The translations under genes were made by a program, and so were the position numbers. Below, in pieces: positions 1 through 8,365 of a DNA stretch of 64,000 bases (its first letter is position 1; every line of letters begins with the position of its first letter). The DNA lies in contig NZ_CP109090.1 of assembly GCF_035917575.1 (NCBI RefSeq), positions 4,712,001 to 4,776,000 of the forward strand, in the 5' to 3' direction. The notes beneath the pieces are model-generated. The model was not told the origin of the DNA, did not search any database, and saw only the letters and a list, made by a program, of their open reading frames with translations. This stretch comes from Streptomyces sp. NBC_01788. Its GTDB lineage: Bacteria > Actinomycetota > Actinomycetes > Streptomycetales > Streptomycetaceae.

Positions 1-441
1 CTGCGCGTCGGCCTGATGACGGCCGACACCCTCGGACTCGCCCTCGGCGTGCCCGTGCACGGCCTGTGCACGCTCGACGGCCTCGCCTACGCGGCCGACG
101 TCCCCGGCCCCTTCGTCGTGGCGACCGACGCCCGCCGCAAGGAGGTCTACTGGGCCCGCTACGCCGACTCGCGCACCCGGGTCACCGACCCGGCCGTGGA
201 CCGGCCCGCCGACATCACCGACCAGGTCAGGGGCCTGCCCGCGGTCGGCGCCGGCGCGCTGCTCTACCCCGAGACCTTCCCGCGGACGCACGAGCCCGAG
301 CACGTGTCGGCCGCCGCTCTCGCCTCACTGGCCGCCGAGCGGCTGGCCGCCGGGGAGGAGCTGCCCGCGCCCCGGCCGTTGTACCTGCGCCGGCCGGACG
401 CGCAGGTGCCCAAGAACTACAAGGTGGTCACCCCGAAGTGA
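1..441 (+). CDS. tsaB: TsaB, tRNA t6A biosynthesis subunit (5' end outside window)
   Basis: Partial gene: the frame is open from base 1 and ends at TGA 439-441, so about the C-terminal 146 residues are visible. The protein is the ASKHA-fold partner of TsaD in making threonylcarbamoyladenosine at position 37 of ANN-decoding tRNAs in the cytoplasm. The readable part has the family pattern of an alanine-rich helix followed by ATDARRKEVYWARY, the segment shared by TsaB (YeaZ) proteins. It ends with a proline/arginine tail (RPLYLRRPDA) typical of actinobacterial members. The stop overlaps the next start (GTGA at 438-441). With rimI and tsaD directly downstream, this is the standard actinobacterial tsaB-rimI-tsaD operon, and tsaE would be expected to the left of the window. 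Confidence 0.93.
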   Translation: MRVGLMTADTLGLALGVPVHGLCTLDGLAYAADVPGPFVVATDARRKEVYWARYADSRTRVTDPAVDRPADITDQVRGLPAVGAGALLYPETFPRTHEPEHVSAAALASLAAERLAAGEELPAPRPLYLRRPDAQVPKNYKVVTPK

Positions 442-968
442 CGGGACAGACGACGACCGGGTCCGCCCGGTGCGTGCTGCGCGAGATGCGCTGGTGGGAC
501 ATCGACCCGGTGCTGGAGCTGGAGAAGGACCTGTTCCCCGAGGACGCCTGGTCCCGGGGCATGTTCTGGTCCGAGCTGGCGCACTCCAGGGGCCCGGAGG
601 CGACCCGGCGCTACCTGGTGGCCGAGGAGGACGGCCGGCTCGTGGGGTACGCCGGGCTGGTCGCCGCCGGCGGGCAGGGCGACGTGCAGACCATCGCCGT
701 CGCCCGCGACCACTGGGGCACCGGACTCGGCTCCCGGCTGCTGACCGAGCTGCTCCGGGCCGCGTCCGCCTTCGACTGCACGGAGGTGATGCTCGAGTGC
801 CGCGTGGACAACGTCCGCGCCCAGAAGCTCTACGAGCGCTTCGGCTTCGAGCCCATCGGCTTCCGGCGCGGCTACTACCAGCCGGGGAACGTGGACGCCG
901 TGGTGATGCGCCTGTCCGACCCGGCAACCTCCGTCAACGGTGTACAAGGAACCGAGACCCATGACTGA
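438..968 (+). CDS. rimI: RimI, ribosomal protein bS18 N-alpha-acetyltransferase (GNAT)
   Basis: 176-residue GNAT acetyltransferase. The family transfers acetyl from acetyl-CoA to the N-terminus of ribosomal protein bS18 and other proteins. The acetyl-CoA binding motif (V-x-x-x-x-G-x-[16 protein letters not shown]) lies about two thirds along. It is followed by the usual [10 protein letters not shown] and [10 protein letters not shown] segment that closes GNAT domains. The GTG start at 438 overlaps the tsaB stop, and the TGA at 966-968 overlaps the tsaD ATG at 961, so translation is coupled on both sides. A longer open frame extends upstream but only overlays tsaB, so it was not used. The substrate assignment rests on family membership and position between tsaB and tsaD. 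Confidence 0.9.
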   Translation: MTGQTTTGSARCVLREMRWWDIDPVLELEKDLFPEDAWSRGMFWSELAHSRGPEATRRYLVAEEDGRLVGYAGLVAAGGQGDVQTIAVARDHWGTGLGSRLLTELLRAASAFDCTEVMLECRVDNVRAQKLYERFGFEPIGFRRGYYQPGNVDAVVMRLSDPATSVNGVQGTETHD

Positions 969-2067
969 CTTGAGGGACGAGCCGCTCGTCCTCGGCATCG
1001 AGACCTCCTGCGACGAGACCGGCGTCGGCATCGTCCGCGGCACCACCCTGCTGGCCGACGCCGTCGCCTCCAGCGTCGACGAGCACGCCCGGTTCGGCGG
1101 GGTCGTCCCGGAGGTGGCCTCCCGGGCCCACCTGGAGGCGATGGTGCCGACCATCGAGCGCGCGCTGAAGGAGGCGGGGGTCAGCGCTCGGGACCTGGAC
1201 GGCATCGCGGTCACCGCGGGGCCCGGTCTGGCCGGCGCCCTGCTCGTCGGCGTCTCGGCGGCCAAGGCGTACGCCTACGCCCTGGGCAAGCCGCTGTACG
1301 GCGTCAACCACCTCGCCTCGCACATCTGCGTGGACCAGCTGGAGCACGGCCCGCTGCCGGAGCCCACGATGGCGCTGCTGGTGTCCGGCGGGCACTCCTC
1401 GCTGCTGCTGTCCACGGACATCACCTCGGACGTACGGCCCATGGGCGCGACGATCGACGACGCGGCGGGCGAGGCCTTCGACAAGATCGCGCGCGTGCTG
1501 AACCTGGGCTTCCCCGGCGGGCCGGTCATCGACCGGTACGCCAGGGAGGGCGACCCGGCGGCGATCGCCTTCCCGCGCGGGCTGACGGGTCCGCGCGACC
1601 CCGCCTACGACTTCTCCTTCTCCGGTCTGAAGACGGCGGTGGCCCGCTGGATCGAGGCCAAGCGGGCGGCCGGGGAGGACGTGCCGGTGCGTGACGTGGC
1701 CGCGTCCTTCCAGGAAGCGGTGGTGGACGTGCTGACCCGTAAGGCCGTACGGGCCTGCAAGGACCAGGGCGTCGACCATCTGATGATCGGCGGCGGCGTG
1801 GCCGCGAACTCGCGGCTGCGGGCCCTGGCGCAGGAGCGGTGCGAGGCGGCCGGTATCCGGCTGCGCGTGCCCCGGCCCAAGCTGTGCACGGACAACGGCG
1901 CGATGGTCGCGGCGCTGGGCGCCGAGATGGTCTCCCGGGGCCGCGCGGCCTCCGGCTGGGACCTGTCGGCGGACTCGTCCCTGCCGGTGACGGATCCCCA
2001 TGTGCCGGGCACCGGGCACACCCACGACCATGTCCACGAGGTCAGCAAGGAGAACCTGTACCCGTGA
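961..2067 (+). CDS. tsaD: TsaD, tRNA N6-adenosine threonylcarbamoyltransferase
   Basis: 368-residue catalytic subunit that transfers threonylcarbamoyl from TC-AMP to A37 of tRNA with TsaB and TsaE. The N-terminus has [16 protein letters not shown] and the metal-binding HLEAMVP segment (family H-x3-H pattern near HARFGG...RAHLEA). [14 protein letters not shown] and the C-terminal [10 protein letters not shown] motif are also present, all hallmarks of the Gcp/Kae1/TsaD ASKHA fold. Length is normal for actinobacteria. ATG 961 lies seven bases before the rimI stop. An upstream in-frame ATG at 940 lies inside rimI and is less likely. The C-terminus is His-rich ([14 protein letters not shown]), an extension beyond the core whose role I cannot assign. 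Confidence 0.96.
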   Translation: MTDLRDEPLVLGIETSCDETGVGIVRGTTLLADAVASSVDEHARFGGVVPEVASRAHLEAMVPTIERALKEAGVSARDLDGIAVTAGPGLAGALLVGVSAAKAYAYALGKPLYGVNHLASHICVDQLEHGPLPEPTMALLVSGGHSSLLLSTDITSDVRPMGATIDDAAGEAFDKIARVLNLGFPGGPVIDRYAREGDPAAIAFPRGLTGPRDPAYDFSFSGLKTAVARWIEAKRAAGEDVPVRDVAASFQEAVVDVLTRKAVRACKDQGVDHLMIGGGVAANSRLRALAQERCEAAGIRLRVPRPKLCTDNGAMVAALGAEMVSRGRAASGWDLSADSSLPVTDPHVPGTGHTHDHVHEVSKENLYP

Positions 2068-2330
2068 CGGTGGCGCTGATGTGGGAGGCGCGGGCGGTCG
2101 CGGGCCGGGGGGAGGACCTGCTCGCCTGGGCGCGGCGGCAGGAACTCGGCCGGCGGCCCCTGCGGCGGGAGACCTTCCGGGCCCCGCAGGACCGGGTGCT
2201 CGTCATCACCTGGTGGGACGCGGAGTTCACCGCCGAGCTTCCGGAACTCCCCGAGCCTTCGGGGGACTTGGTCACGCGGGCCGTGCATCGGTGGCGGTTC
2301 GAGCCGGTGGGGGACGGCCAGGACGGCTGA
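2064..2330 (+). CDS. Small conserved-looking protein at the end of the tsa operon
   Basis: 88-residue protein of unknown function. GTG 2064 overlaps the tsaD stop (GTGA), which indicates translational coupling. The sequence is rich in Trp, Arg and Glu ([28 protein letters not shown]). It has no signal peptide or membrane segment and looks like a small soluble alpha/beta fold, possibly ferredoxin-like as in dimeric alpha-beta barrel proteins, but I cannot place it in a family. Its position suggests co-expression with the t6A genes and no more than that. The stop at 2328-2330 is followed directly by a separate promoter. Confidence 0.72.
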   Translation: MTVALMWEARAVAGRGEDLLAWARRQELGRRPLRRETFRAPQDRVLVITWWDAEFTAELPELPEPSGDLVTRAVHRWRFEPVGDGQDG

Positions 2331-2361
2331 TTGGCCTCCGGCCCCTCCGGTGGTCTATGAT
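2331..2361 (+). promoter_or_regulatory. Candidate housekeeping promoter of the 2368-2510 RNA
   Basis: TTGGCC at 2331-2336 and TATGAT at 2356-2361 resemble -35 and -10 boxes of the major sigma factor, with a 19-bp spacer that is slightly long. The -10 matches the TAtaaT consensus at 4 of 6 positions. No start codon with a ribosome binding site follows, but a strong terminator does, so the product is likely an untranslated RNA. Confidence 0.5.
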
Positions 2362-2367
2362 CATCAC

Positions 2368-2510
2368 ACGCAAGCGGCCAACTGAGGTTCGCAAGCAGTG
2401 CGTTGGTGGTCCAAGGAAAGACGTCCCGCTTCCTGCGGGGAGATGCAGGTGCAAGGCCTGCCCGGCGCTCGATGGAACCCCGCCCCCGGTTGTCCGGGGG
2501 CGGGGTTTTT
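2368..2510 (+). ncRNA. Putative structured small RNA downstream of the tsa operon
   Basis: About 143 nt between a promoter-like TATGAT box and an intrinsic terminator, with no convincing ORF. Internal helices are visible: TCCCGC / GCGGGGA around 2423-2442 and GCAGG / CCTGC around 2444-2461, then the 14-bp terminator stem. The start point is inferred from the -10 box. I do not recognise an Rfam family. It could instead be an operon trailer of the small gene upstream, but its own -10 box and structure favour an independent RNA. Confidence 0.5.
2476..2510 (+). terminator. Strong intrinsic terminator
   Basis: A perfect 14-bp GC-rich stem (2476-2489 with 2494-2507), a TTGT loop, and a T-rich tail at 2506-2510. 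It ends the putative small RNA and the tsa operon. Confidence 0.85.
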
Positions 2511-2634
2511 GTTGCGGCCTACGTCCACCCTCCCGCCCGTCTCGGTGAGTTGAGGGATCCCGTCCCCGGGGGCTCCGCCCCCAACCCCGGCGGGGGCTCT
2601 GCCCCCTGCACCCCCGCTTCCCTCTCCTTCGGTT

Positions 2635-2698
2635 CAATCGCCGGGTGGGCTGTTTTTTCAGCCCGTCCGGCGATTGAGGACGAGGCCGTTCAGGCCGA
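2635..2698. repeat. Palindromic intergenic repeat, copy 1 (also a bidirectional terminator)
   Basis: An 18-bp imperfect palindrome, arms 2635-2652 and 2659-2676 around a T6 loop. The two mismatched positions become G-U pairs in RNA. It is followed by GAGGACGAGGCCG and TTCAGGCCGA. The 40-nt right part (2659-2698) recurs almost exactly at 15567-15606. It lies between convergent genes, where it can stop transcription in both directions. Confidence 0.75.
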
Positions 2699-2734
2699 AG
2701 CGGGGGGCTGGGGGCGGCGGCCCCCAGGGGTGGG

Positions 2735-5047
2735 TCAGGGCGTCGGCGAGACTTCTGTCCCGCAGTGCAGACGGCGCTCCGCGCCGACCTCCCGTACCGG
2801 GCCCGTCAGGGTCAGGTGGGCCGTGTGGCGGACGTCCGACGCCGATGTGGCCAGGCGGAGTTCCAGGGCGCCCGGTTCGACCACGCGCCGGCCCGTGCGG
2901 TCGGTGAACGCGGACAGGTCCGCGTGGAAGCGGAAGGTCACCCGGCGGGACTCGCCGGGCTCCAGCTCCAGCCGCCGGTAGCCGATCAGGCGGACGTCCG
3001 GGCGGGTCACCGACGCCACCGGGTCGTGCAGGTACAGCTGCACGACCTCCGCGCCGGCCCGGTCACCGGCGTTGCGCACGGTCACGGAGACGTCGTACGA
3101 GCCGTCCGTGCCGATCCCGATGACATCGTTGCCCTGGAAGTCCGACCACTCGAACGCCGTGTAGGACACCCCGTGCCCGAACGGGTACAGCGGGGTCGGG
3201 TCCAGGTTGCTCACCTCACCCGCGAGGCCCAGCGGCGGCTGGAGGTACGTCCACGGCTGGCCGCCGGGCCCGCGCGGCACGCTCACCGGCAGCCGGCCCG
3301 AGGGGTTCACGCGGCCCGACAGGACGCCCGCGACCGCCGGGCCGCCCTCCTCGCCCGGGAAGAACGCCTGGACGGCCGCGCCGAGCTGCCCGTCCCAGCG
3401 GCCGAGCGCGTAGGGGCGGCCGGTGAGCAGGACGAGGACGACGGGGACGCCCGTCTCCACCAGCGCGTCCAGCAGCGCGCCCTGCACGCCGGGCAGCGCC
3501 AGGTCCGCCACGTCGCAGCCCTCGCCGGACGTGCCCCGGCCGAACAGGCCCGAGCGGTCGCCGAGGACGGCCACGCACACGTCGGCCTCCCGCGCCCGGG
3601 CGACCGCCTCCTCGAAGCCCGAGACGTCGGGCTCGGAGACGTCGCAGCCCTCCGTGAACGTCACCTTCGCGTCGGGCAGTTCGCCGCGCAGGGCGTCCAG
3701 CAGGGTGGGGATCTCGATGCCCATGGGCACCTCGGGGTGCTGGGTGCCCACGTGCGAGGGGAAGGAGTAGCAGCCCAGCATGGCCAGGGCGTCCGCCGCC
3801 CTGGGGCCGACGACCGCGATCCGGGTGTCGGGGGAGAGGGGCAGCACCCCGTCCGGGTTGGCCAGCAGCACCACCGACTCCTCGGCCACCCGGCGGGCCA
3901 CGGCCCGGTTCTCCGCGGAGTCCAGGTCGATCGACTCGGTGGGGGTGTCCGCGGCCCAGTCCTCGTCCAGCAGGCCCAGTTCGCACTTCTGGAGCAGGAC
4001 ACGGCGGGCCGCGCGCTCCACCAGGGACTCCGCGACCGTGCCGTCCTGGACCGCCGCGACCAGTTCCTTGCCGTAGCACTTGAGCGTCGGCAGCTCGACG
4101 TCGATCCCGGCGGCCAGGGCCAGGTGCGCCGACTCGGCCGGGGTGCCGGCGACCCGGTGCAGGGTCCGCAGGAAGTCGATGGCGAAGTAGTCGGCGACCA
4201 CCGTGCCGGTGAAACCCCACTGCTCGCGCAGGAGTCCGGTGAGCAGCTGCGGGTCCGCGGAGGCCGGGACGCCGTCCGTCTCCGTGTACGCGGCCATCAC
4301 CGAGCGCGCGCCGCCCTCGCGCAGCGCCATCTCGAACGGCGGGAGCGTGACGTCGGCGAACTCCCGGGTGCCGGCCCGCACGGGGGCCAGGTTGCGGGCG
4401 CCCGCCGAGGAGGCGTACCCGGCGAAGTGCTTCAGCGTGGACACGATCCCCGCCGACTCCAGGCCCCGCACGTACGCGCTGCCGATCGTGCCGACCAGGT
4501 ACGGGTCCTCGCCGGCGGTCTCCTCGACCCGGCCCCAGCGCGGGTCGCGGACCACGTCCAGGACGGGCGCGAGCCCCTGGTGCACGCCCACCGAGCGCAT
4601 GTCCCGCCCGATGCGGCCGGCCATCTCCTCCACCAGCTCCGGATCGAACGTGGCGCCCCACGCCAGCGGGACCGGATAGGCGGTCGCGCCCCAGGCGGTG
4701 AAGCCCGCCAGGCACTCCTCGTGCGCGACCGCCGGGATGCCGAAGCGGCCGGCCTCGGCGATCCGGCGCTGGGCGCGGGCCAGTGCCTGCGCGCCCAGCG
4801 CCGGGTTCACGGGGGCGGTGCCGAAGGAGCGGGTGAGCTGACCGAGCCCGAGGGTGATCAGCTCGTCCCAGTCGTAGTCCGTGTTCATCTGCTCCTGGTG
4901 CGGGGCGACGCCGTCGCCGTCCGTCGCGGCGCCCACCCACACGCCGTAGAGCTGGGCGACCTTCTCCGCGAGGGTCATCCGGGACAGCAGGTCGTCGACA
5001 CGGGCGGCGGCGGACAGGGCGGGGTCGCGCCAGGGGGCGGTGGTCAT
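2735..5047 (-). CDS. bxlA: GH3 beta-xylosidase/beta-glucosidase, BxlA-type
   Basis: 770-residue intracellular glycoside hydrolase family 3 enzyme with no signal peptide. The N-terminal (alpha/beta)8 domain includes DPRWGRVEETAGEDPYL (about 168-184), KHFAGY (206-211) and the nucleophile region GTVVADYFAI with Asp286. A C-terminal alpha/beta sandwich (about 390-600) and a fibronectin III-like domain (about 650-750) follow. Length and architecture match BxlA of the S. thermoviolaceus xylobiose cluster, so hydrolysis of imported xylobiose is the best guess. A beta-glucosidase acting on cellobiose-like sugars cannot be excluded. ATG 5047 is 58 bases after the upstream permease stop, so it is probably the last gene of the bxlEFGA operon. 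Confidence 0.88.
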   Translation of the reverse strand: MTTAPWRDPALSAAARVDDLLSRMTLAEKVAQLYGVWVGAATDGDGVAPHQEQMNTDYDWDELITLGLGQLTRSFGTAPVNPALGAQALARAQRRIAEAGRFGIPAVAHEECLAGFTAWGATAYPVPLAWGATFDPELVEEMAGRIGRDMRSVGVHQGLAPVLDVVRDPRWGRVEETAGEDPYLVGTIGSAYVRGLESAGIVSTLKHFAGYASSAGARNLAPVRAGTREFADVTLPPFEMALREGGARSVMAAYTETDGVPASADPQLLTGLLREQWGFTGTVVADYFAIDFLRTLHRVAGTPAESAHLALAAGIDVELPTLKCYGKELVAAVQDGTVAESLVERAARRVLLQKCELGLLDEDWAADTPTESIDLDSAENRAVARRVAEESVVLLANPDGVLPLSPDTRIAVVGPRAADALAMLGCYSFPSHVGTQHPEVPMGIEIPTLLDALRGELPDAKVTFTEGCDVSEPDVSGFEEAVARAREADVCVAVLGDRSGLFGRGTSGEGCDVADLALPGVQGALLDALVETGVPVVLVLLTGRPYALGRWDGQLGAAVQAFFPGEEGGPAVAGVLSGRVNPSGRLPVSVPRGPGGQPWTYLQPPLGLAGEVSNLDPTPLYPFGHGVSYTAFEWSDFQGNDVIGIGTDGSYDVSVTVRNAGDRAGAEVVQLYLHDPVASVTRPDVRLIGYRRLELEPGESRRVTFRFHADLSAFTDRTGRRVVEPGALELRLATSASDVRHTAHLTLTGPVREVGAERRLHCGTEVSPTP

Positions 5048-5105
5048 GAAACTCCTGTCGGGTCTGTCGCTGAGGGGGGATTCGGCTGCCGCCGGTCGGG
5101 CCGGG

Positions 5106-6005
5106 TCACTTGCCGCCCACGCCCATCAGGCCGCCCACCAGGGCGCGCCGGGCCACCAGGTAGACGGCGAAGATCGGGATGCCGGAGAGGACGACGGAGG
5201 CGAGCAGCGCGGGGATGTTCACTCCGAACTCGCTGACGTAGTTGAACAGTCCGAGGGTCAGCACGCGCGGGCCGTCGGACTGGGTGAAGATCAGCGGGAA
5301 GAGGAAGCCGTTCCAGGCCTGGAGGGCCGAGTAGACGACGACCGTGCTGATGCCGCCCTTGGACATCGGGATGACGAGCTGGAACAGCATCCTGGTGGGG
5401 GAGGCGCCGTCCAGTGCCATCGCCTCGTAGAGCTCCTCGGAGATGTCCCGCAGGGTGCCGGTGAGGATGAGCGTCGAGACCGGCATCGCGAAGGCCGCCG
5501 TCGGCAGGATGACCGCGAGCAGGCTGTCGTAGAGGTTCAGCTTGGCGATCATCAGGTAGAGCGGCACGACGACCGCCTGGGCCGGGATCGCGACTCCGAG
5601 CAGGAACATGCGGAAGGCCGCCCCCGACCAGAAGCTGCGGGTGCGGACGGCGACGTAGGCGAGCGGGACGCACAGTACGAGGACGATGGCCACCACCGCC
5701 GCCGCGACGGTGACCGTGTTGGCGAGGAGATGGCCGAACCCGCTGTGCAGGACGGTGTTGTAGTTGTCCAGGGTCGGGTGCTTCGGCGGGTCCAGGGCGT
5801 TGCCCAGCGACTCGTCCTGCCGGGTCAGCGAGGTCGAGATCATCGCGTAGATCGGGATGATCACGACGACCAGCCAGATCACCGAGCCGAGGCCGGCCAG
5901 CGGGTTCGGGCGCCTGGTCCAGTGACGGCGGCGGTGCGCGGTGGCCGCGGTCACCCCCGCCTCGGGAGCGTCCAGCGGACGGCGCGGCAGCGTGTCGTGT
6001 GACAT
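5106..6005 (-). CDS. bxlG: Carbohydrate ABC transporter permease, BxlG-type
   Basis: 299-residue inner-membrane permease of the MalG/CUT1 class. It has about six membrane helices, starting with LGSVIWLVVVIIPIYAMIS. The cytoplasmic EAA loop is visible as EELYEAMALDGASPTRMLFQLVIP, which docks the ATPase. I chose ATG 6005, five bases from the preceding permease stop, with AAGGA upstream, instead of an in-frame ATG at 6041 that lies inside the neighbour. It pairs with BxlF to form the channel. No ATPase gene is in the cluster; streptomycete CUT1 sugar importers commonly share the separate MsiK ATPase, which I infer here. Confidence 0.87.
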   Translation of the reverse strand: MSHDTLPRRPLDAPEAGVTAATAHRRRHWTRRPNPLAGLGSVIWLVVVIIPIYAMISTSLTRQDESLGNALDPPKHPTLDNYNTVLHSGFGHLLANTVTVAAAVVAIVLVLCVPLAYVAVRTRSFWSGAAFRMFLLGVAIPAQAVVVPLYLMIAKLNLYDSLLAVILPTAAFAMPVSTLILTGTLRDISEELYEAMALDGASPTRMLFQLVIPMSKGGISTVVVYSALQAWNGFLFPLIFTQSDGPRVLTLGLFNYVSEFGVNIPALLASVVLSGIPIFAVYLVARRALVGGLMGVGGK

Positions 6006-6009
6006 TTCG

Positions 6010-6906
6010 TCACATTCCTTCCCTGGTGCTGCGCATGGCACCGAAGCCGGTCAGCCGGACCAGCAGCAGCGACAGCGCGGTGGCGGCCACGACGAGGAAG
6101 GACGCGATGGCGCTCGCGTAACCGAAGTCGTAGCTCTTGAAGCCCGCCTCGTACATCAGGTACGGCAGGATCGCGGTGTCCGTCCCGGGGCCGCCCTGGG
6201 TCAGGATCAGGACGGTCTCGAAGTAGGTGAGCGAGCCGACGATCATCAGCACGCTGGACGTGGTCGCCGTGTTGCGCAGCTGGGGCAGGGTGATCGAGAA
6301 GAACTGGCGGTAGCGGCCGGCGCCGTCGATGGCCGCCGCCTGGTACAGGACCTCCGGGATCTGCCGCGCCCCGCCCTGGTAGATCAGGGTGTGGAAGGGG
6401 ATGAACTGCCAGCCGCCGACGAAGACGATCGCCAGGAAGGCGCCGGACGTCGAGCCGAACGTGTCCCCGCGGATGATGCCGAAGTTCGGGTCGAGCAGGG
6501 AGTAGAAGAGCAGCGCGATCGCCGTCGAGGACAGCAGGAACGGCGTGAAGAAGATCGCGGACAGCACCGCCCGGTTGCGCTGGCGGCCGGCCGCCCAGAC
6601 GCCCAGCAGCAGCGAGATCACCGTCTGGAAGGTCCAGCTGACCACGGTGAGCAGCACGGTCACCGTGATCGACTGGGTCAGGCGCGGGTCGTTGAACAGC
6701 TTCCGCCAGTTGGCCAGCCCCGCCGGTTCGGGGTCGCCCAGGCCGTTCCACGAGGTGAAGGACAGGTAGAAGGCCAGGGCCATCGGTGCGATGGCGAAAA
6801 AGGCGAAGAACAGAACGCCGGGCAGGGCCCAGGCGGCGTGCGGGCGACCGGCCCGCACGCCCTGCCCAGGCCTGCCCTTCGTCCCGGTGGAGACCGTCGA
6901 ACTCAC
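6010..6906 (-). CDS. bxlF: Carbohydrate ABC transporter permease, BxlF-type
   Basis: 298-residue permease of the MalF/CUT1 class. The first helix is [22 protein letters not shown], and the EAA loop ([22 protein letters not shown]) lies near residue 200. GTG 6906 overlaps the stop of the binding-protein gene (GTGA at 6903-6906), which fixes the start; the open frame extends upstream only because it overlays bxlE. Its stop at 6010-6012 is four bases from the bxlG ATG. It forms a heterodimeric channel with BxlG for disaccharide uptake. Confidence 0.88.
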   Translation of the reverse strand: MSSTVSTGTKGRPGQGVRAGRPHAAWALPGVLFFAFFAIAPMALAFYLSFTSWNGLGDPEPAGLANWRKLFNDPRLTQSITVTVLLTVVSWTFQTVISLLLGVWAAGRQRNRAVLSAIFFTPFLLSSTAIALLFYSLLDPNFGIIRGDTFGSTSGAFLAIVFVGGWQFIPFHTLIYQGGARQIPEVLYQAAAIDGAGRYRQFFSITLPQLRNTATTSSVLMIVGSLTYFETVLILTQGGPGTDTAILPYLMYEAGFKSYDFGYASAIASFLVVAATALSLLLVRLTGFGAMRSTREGM

Positions 6907-8210
6907 TTCAGCCCCTGGAGCGCGGATACGAACTGGCTCGGGCTCGACTTGCCCACGAACAGCTTGTTGATCTCGGTGAGCATCGGCGTGGAGATGTTCG
7001 GGTCGACCGCCTGGTCCCAGCTCAGGGTGAAGGCGGGGGCCTGCTGCACCATCTCGTACTGGAACCTGGCGAACTCGGGGTTGGGAGCGGCGTCCAGCAG
7101 CTTGGCCGCGTTGGACGTGGTCGGGATGTCGCCGTTGGCGATCAGGTCCTTGGCGTACTGCTCGGAGGCGCACTCCTTCAGGAACGCGATCGCCGCGTCC
7201 TTGTTGGACGTACGGTTGTTCACCGACCAGTAGTTGGTCGGGTTGCCGACGACGTTGCGGATGTCGCCGGCGCCGCCGTCGAACTTCGGGAACGGACACC
7301 AGCCCAGGTTCTTCTTGGCGAAGTCCGGGAACTCGCCGAGCTGCGTGGAGTACTCCCACGAGCCCATCAGGTGCATGGCCGCCTTGCCCTTGGCGAAGAC
7401 CGCCGGCGCGCCCTTGTTGGTGTACGCCACCGAGCTGAAGCCCTGGCCGAAGGCGCCGTCGTCGATGAGCTGCTTGACCGTCTGGGCGGCCTTGAGGACG
7501 GCCGGGTCCCCCCAGCCGGAGGAGTCGCCGTTCTTGATCTTCTCGAAGACCTGGGGCCCGCCGATGCGGTCCACCAGGTACTCCAGCCACATCAGTTCCG
7601 GCCAGACGTCGGCGCCGCCGAGCGCGAACGGGGCGATGCCCGCCTTCTTCAGCTTGGCGTTGTTGTCGAGCAGCTGGTCCCAGGTGGTGGGCGGCTGGAG
7701 CTTGTGCTCGGCGAACATGGCCTTGTTGTAGAAGAGCATCACCGGCTGCATGCCGCGCATCGGGACGCCGTAGTTGCGGCCGCCGAGCGCCCCGGCCGCG
7801 AGCACGGAGGGCAGGAAGCCGCTCTTGAGGACCGGGTCGGACCCGATGGTGTCGGTGAGGTCGACCAGCTGGCCCGCGTCCTTGTACGCCTTGATGGAGC
7901 CGCCGCCCCAGTTGAAGAACACGTCAGGGGCGTGCGGCGATCCCATCGCGGTGCGCAGCTTGGCCGGGTAGTCCGAGCCCGGCACCTTCTCCAGCTGGAT
8001 CCGGCCCTTCGCCTTCTTGGCCGCGGCGGAGGCGTTGAACCGCTTGACGGCCGCGGACTGCACCTTCACCGCGTCGTCGCCGTACACCATCGCCGTGAGC
8101 GTGTCGCCCGAGCCGCCGGAGCCGCTGCCGGAACCGCAGGCGGTAAGGCCCGCGGTGATGAGGGTGGTGGCGCCGGCGCCGAGAAACCAGCGCCTGCTGT
8201 AGGACTCCAT
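6903..8210 (-). CDS. bxlE: Sugar-binding lipoprotein of ABC importer, BxlE-type
   Basis: 435-residue extracellular solute-binding protein, family 1. The N-terminus [20 protein letters not shown] followed by GLTACGSG combines a twin-arginine (SRRWFLG) Tat signal with a lipobox (L-T-A-C), so the mature protein is probably exported folded and lipid-anchored. A Gly/Ser linker follows the Cys. The body has the usual two-lobe pattern ([32 protein letters not shown]). It delivers the sugar, xylobiose in characterised BxlE, to BxlFG. It is the first gene of the operon, so the operator array just upstream controls the whole set. Confidence 0.88.
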   Translation of the reverse strand: MESYSRRWFLGAGATTLITAGLTACGSGSGSGGSGDTLTAMVYGDDAVKVQSAAVKRFNASAAAKKAKGRIQLEKVPGSDYPAKLRTAMGSPHAPDVFFNWGGGSIKAYKDAGQLVDLTDTIGSDPVLKSGFLPSVLAAGALGGRNYGVPMRGMQPVMLFYNKAMFAEHKLQPPTTWDQLLDNNAKLKKAGIAPFALGGADVWPELMWLEYLVDRIGGPQVFEKIKNGDSSGWGDPAVLKAAQTVKQLIDDGAFGQGFSSVAYTNKGAPAVFAKGKAAMHLMGSWEYSTQLGEFPDFAKKNLGWCPFPKFDGGAGDIRNVVGNPTNYWSVNNRTSNKDAAIAFLKECASEQYAKDLIANGDIPTTSNAAKLLDAAPNPEFARFQYEMVQQAPAFTLSWDQAVDPNISTPMLTEINKLFVGKSSPSQFVSALQGLK

Positions 8211-8240
8211 GTGACGGCACCTCTCACGAATGTCGTGTTC

Positions 8241-8305
8241 CGAATGTTCGTTCTGGCCGAACTCTTCGAGTCGCCGAATGTTTCGTATGGCACTTCGAAT
8301 GTTCC
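8241..8305. promoter_or_regulatory. Array of LacI-family operators between bxlE and bxlR
   Basis: Inverted CGAA/TTCG elements occur at 8241-8250 (2-bp centre), 8258-8268 (3-bp centre) and 8275-8285 (3-bp centre), with a degenerate fourth at 8296-8305 (CGAATGTTCC). Characterised BxlR of S. thermoviolaceus is recalled to bind a CGAA-N-TTCG inverted sequence and to release it with xylobiose. The spacer lengths here are 2-3 instead of 1. The array sits directly before bxlE and within 60 bp of bxlR, so both directions could be repressed. Confidence 0.75.
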
Positions 8306-8329
8306 GGGAACCTAAAGCGGTCGAGGGGG

Positions 8330-8358
8330 TTCGTCAAGAGGTCGCGCAGAGATACGAT
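8330..8358 (+). promoter_or_regulatory. Candidate leaderless promoter of bxlR
   Basis: TTCGTC (8330-8335), 17 bp, then TACGAT (8353-8358). The expected start lies at 8364-8366, at or next to the bxlR ATG (8366). No purine-rich ribosome binding site precedes that ATG, consistent with a leaderless mRNA. Confidence 0.5.
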
Positions 8359-8365
8359 CGCGACC

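Noticed and set aside
2401..2470. RNase P or tmRNA fragment
   Set aside because: AAGGAAAGACG recalls the conserved GAGGAAAGTCC of RNase P RNA, but the surrounding sequence and length do not fit.
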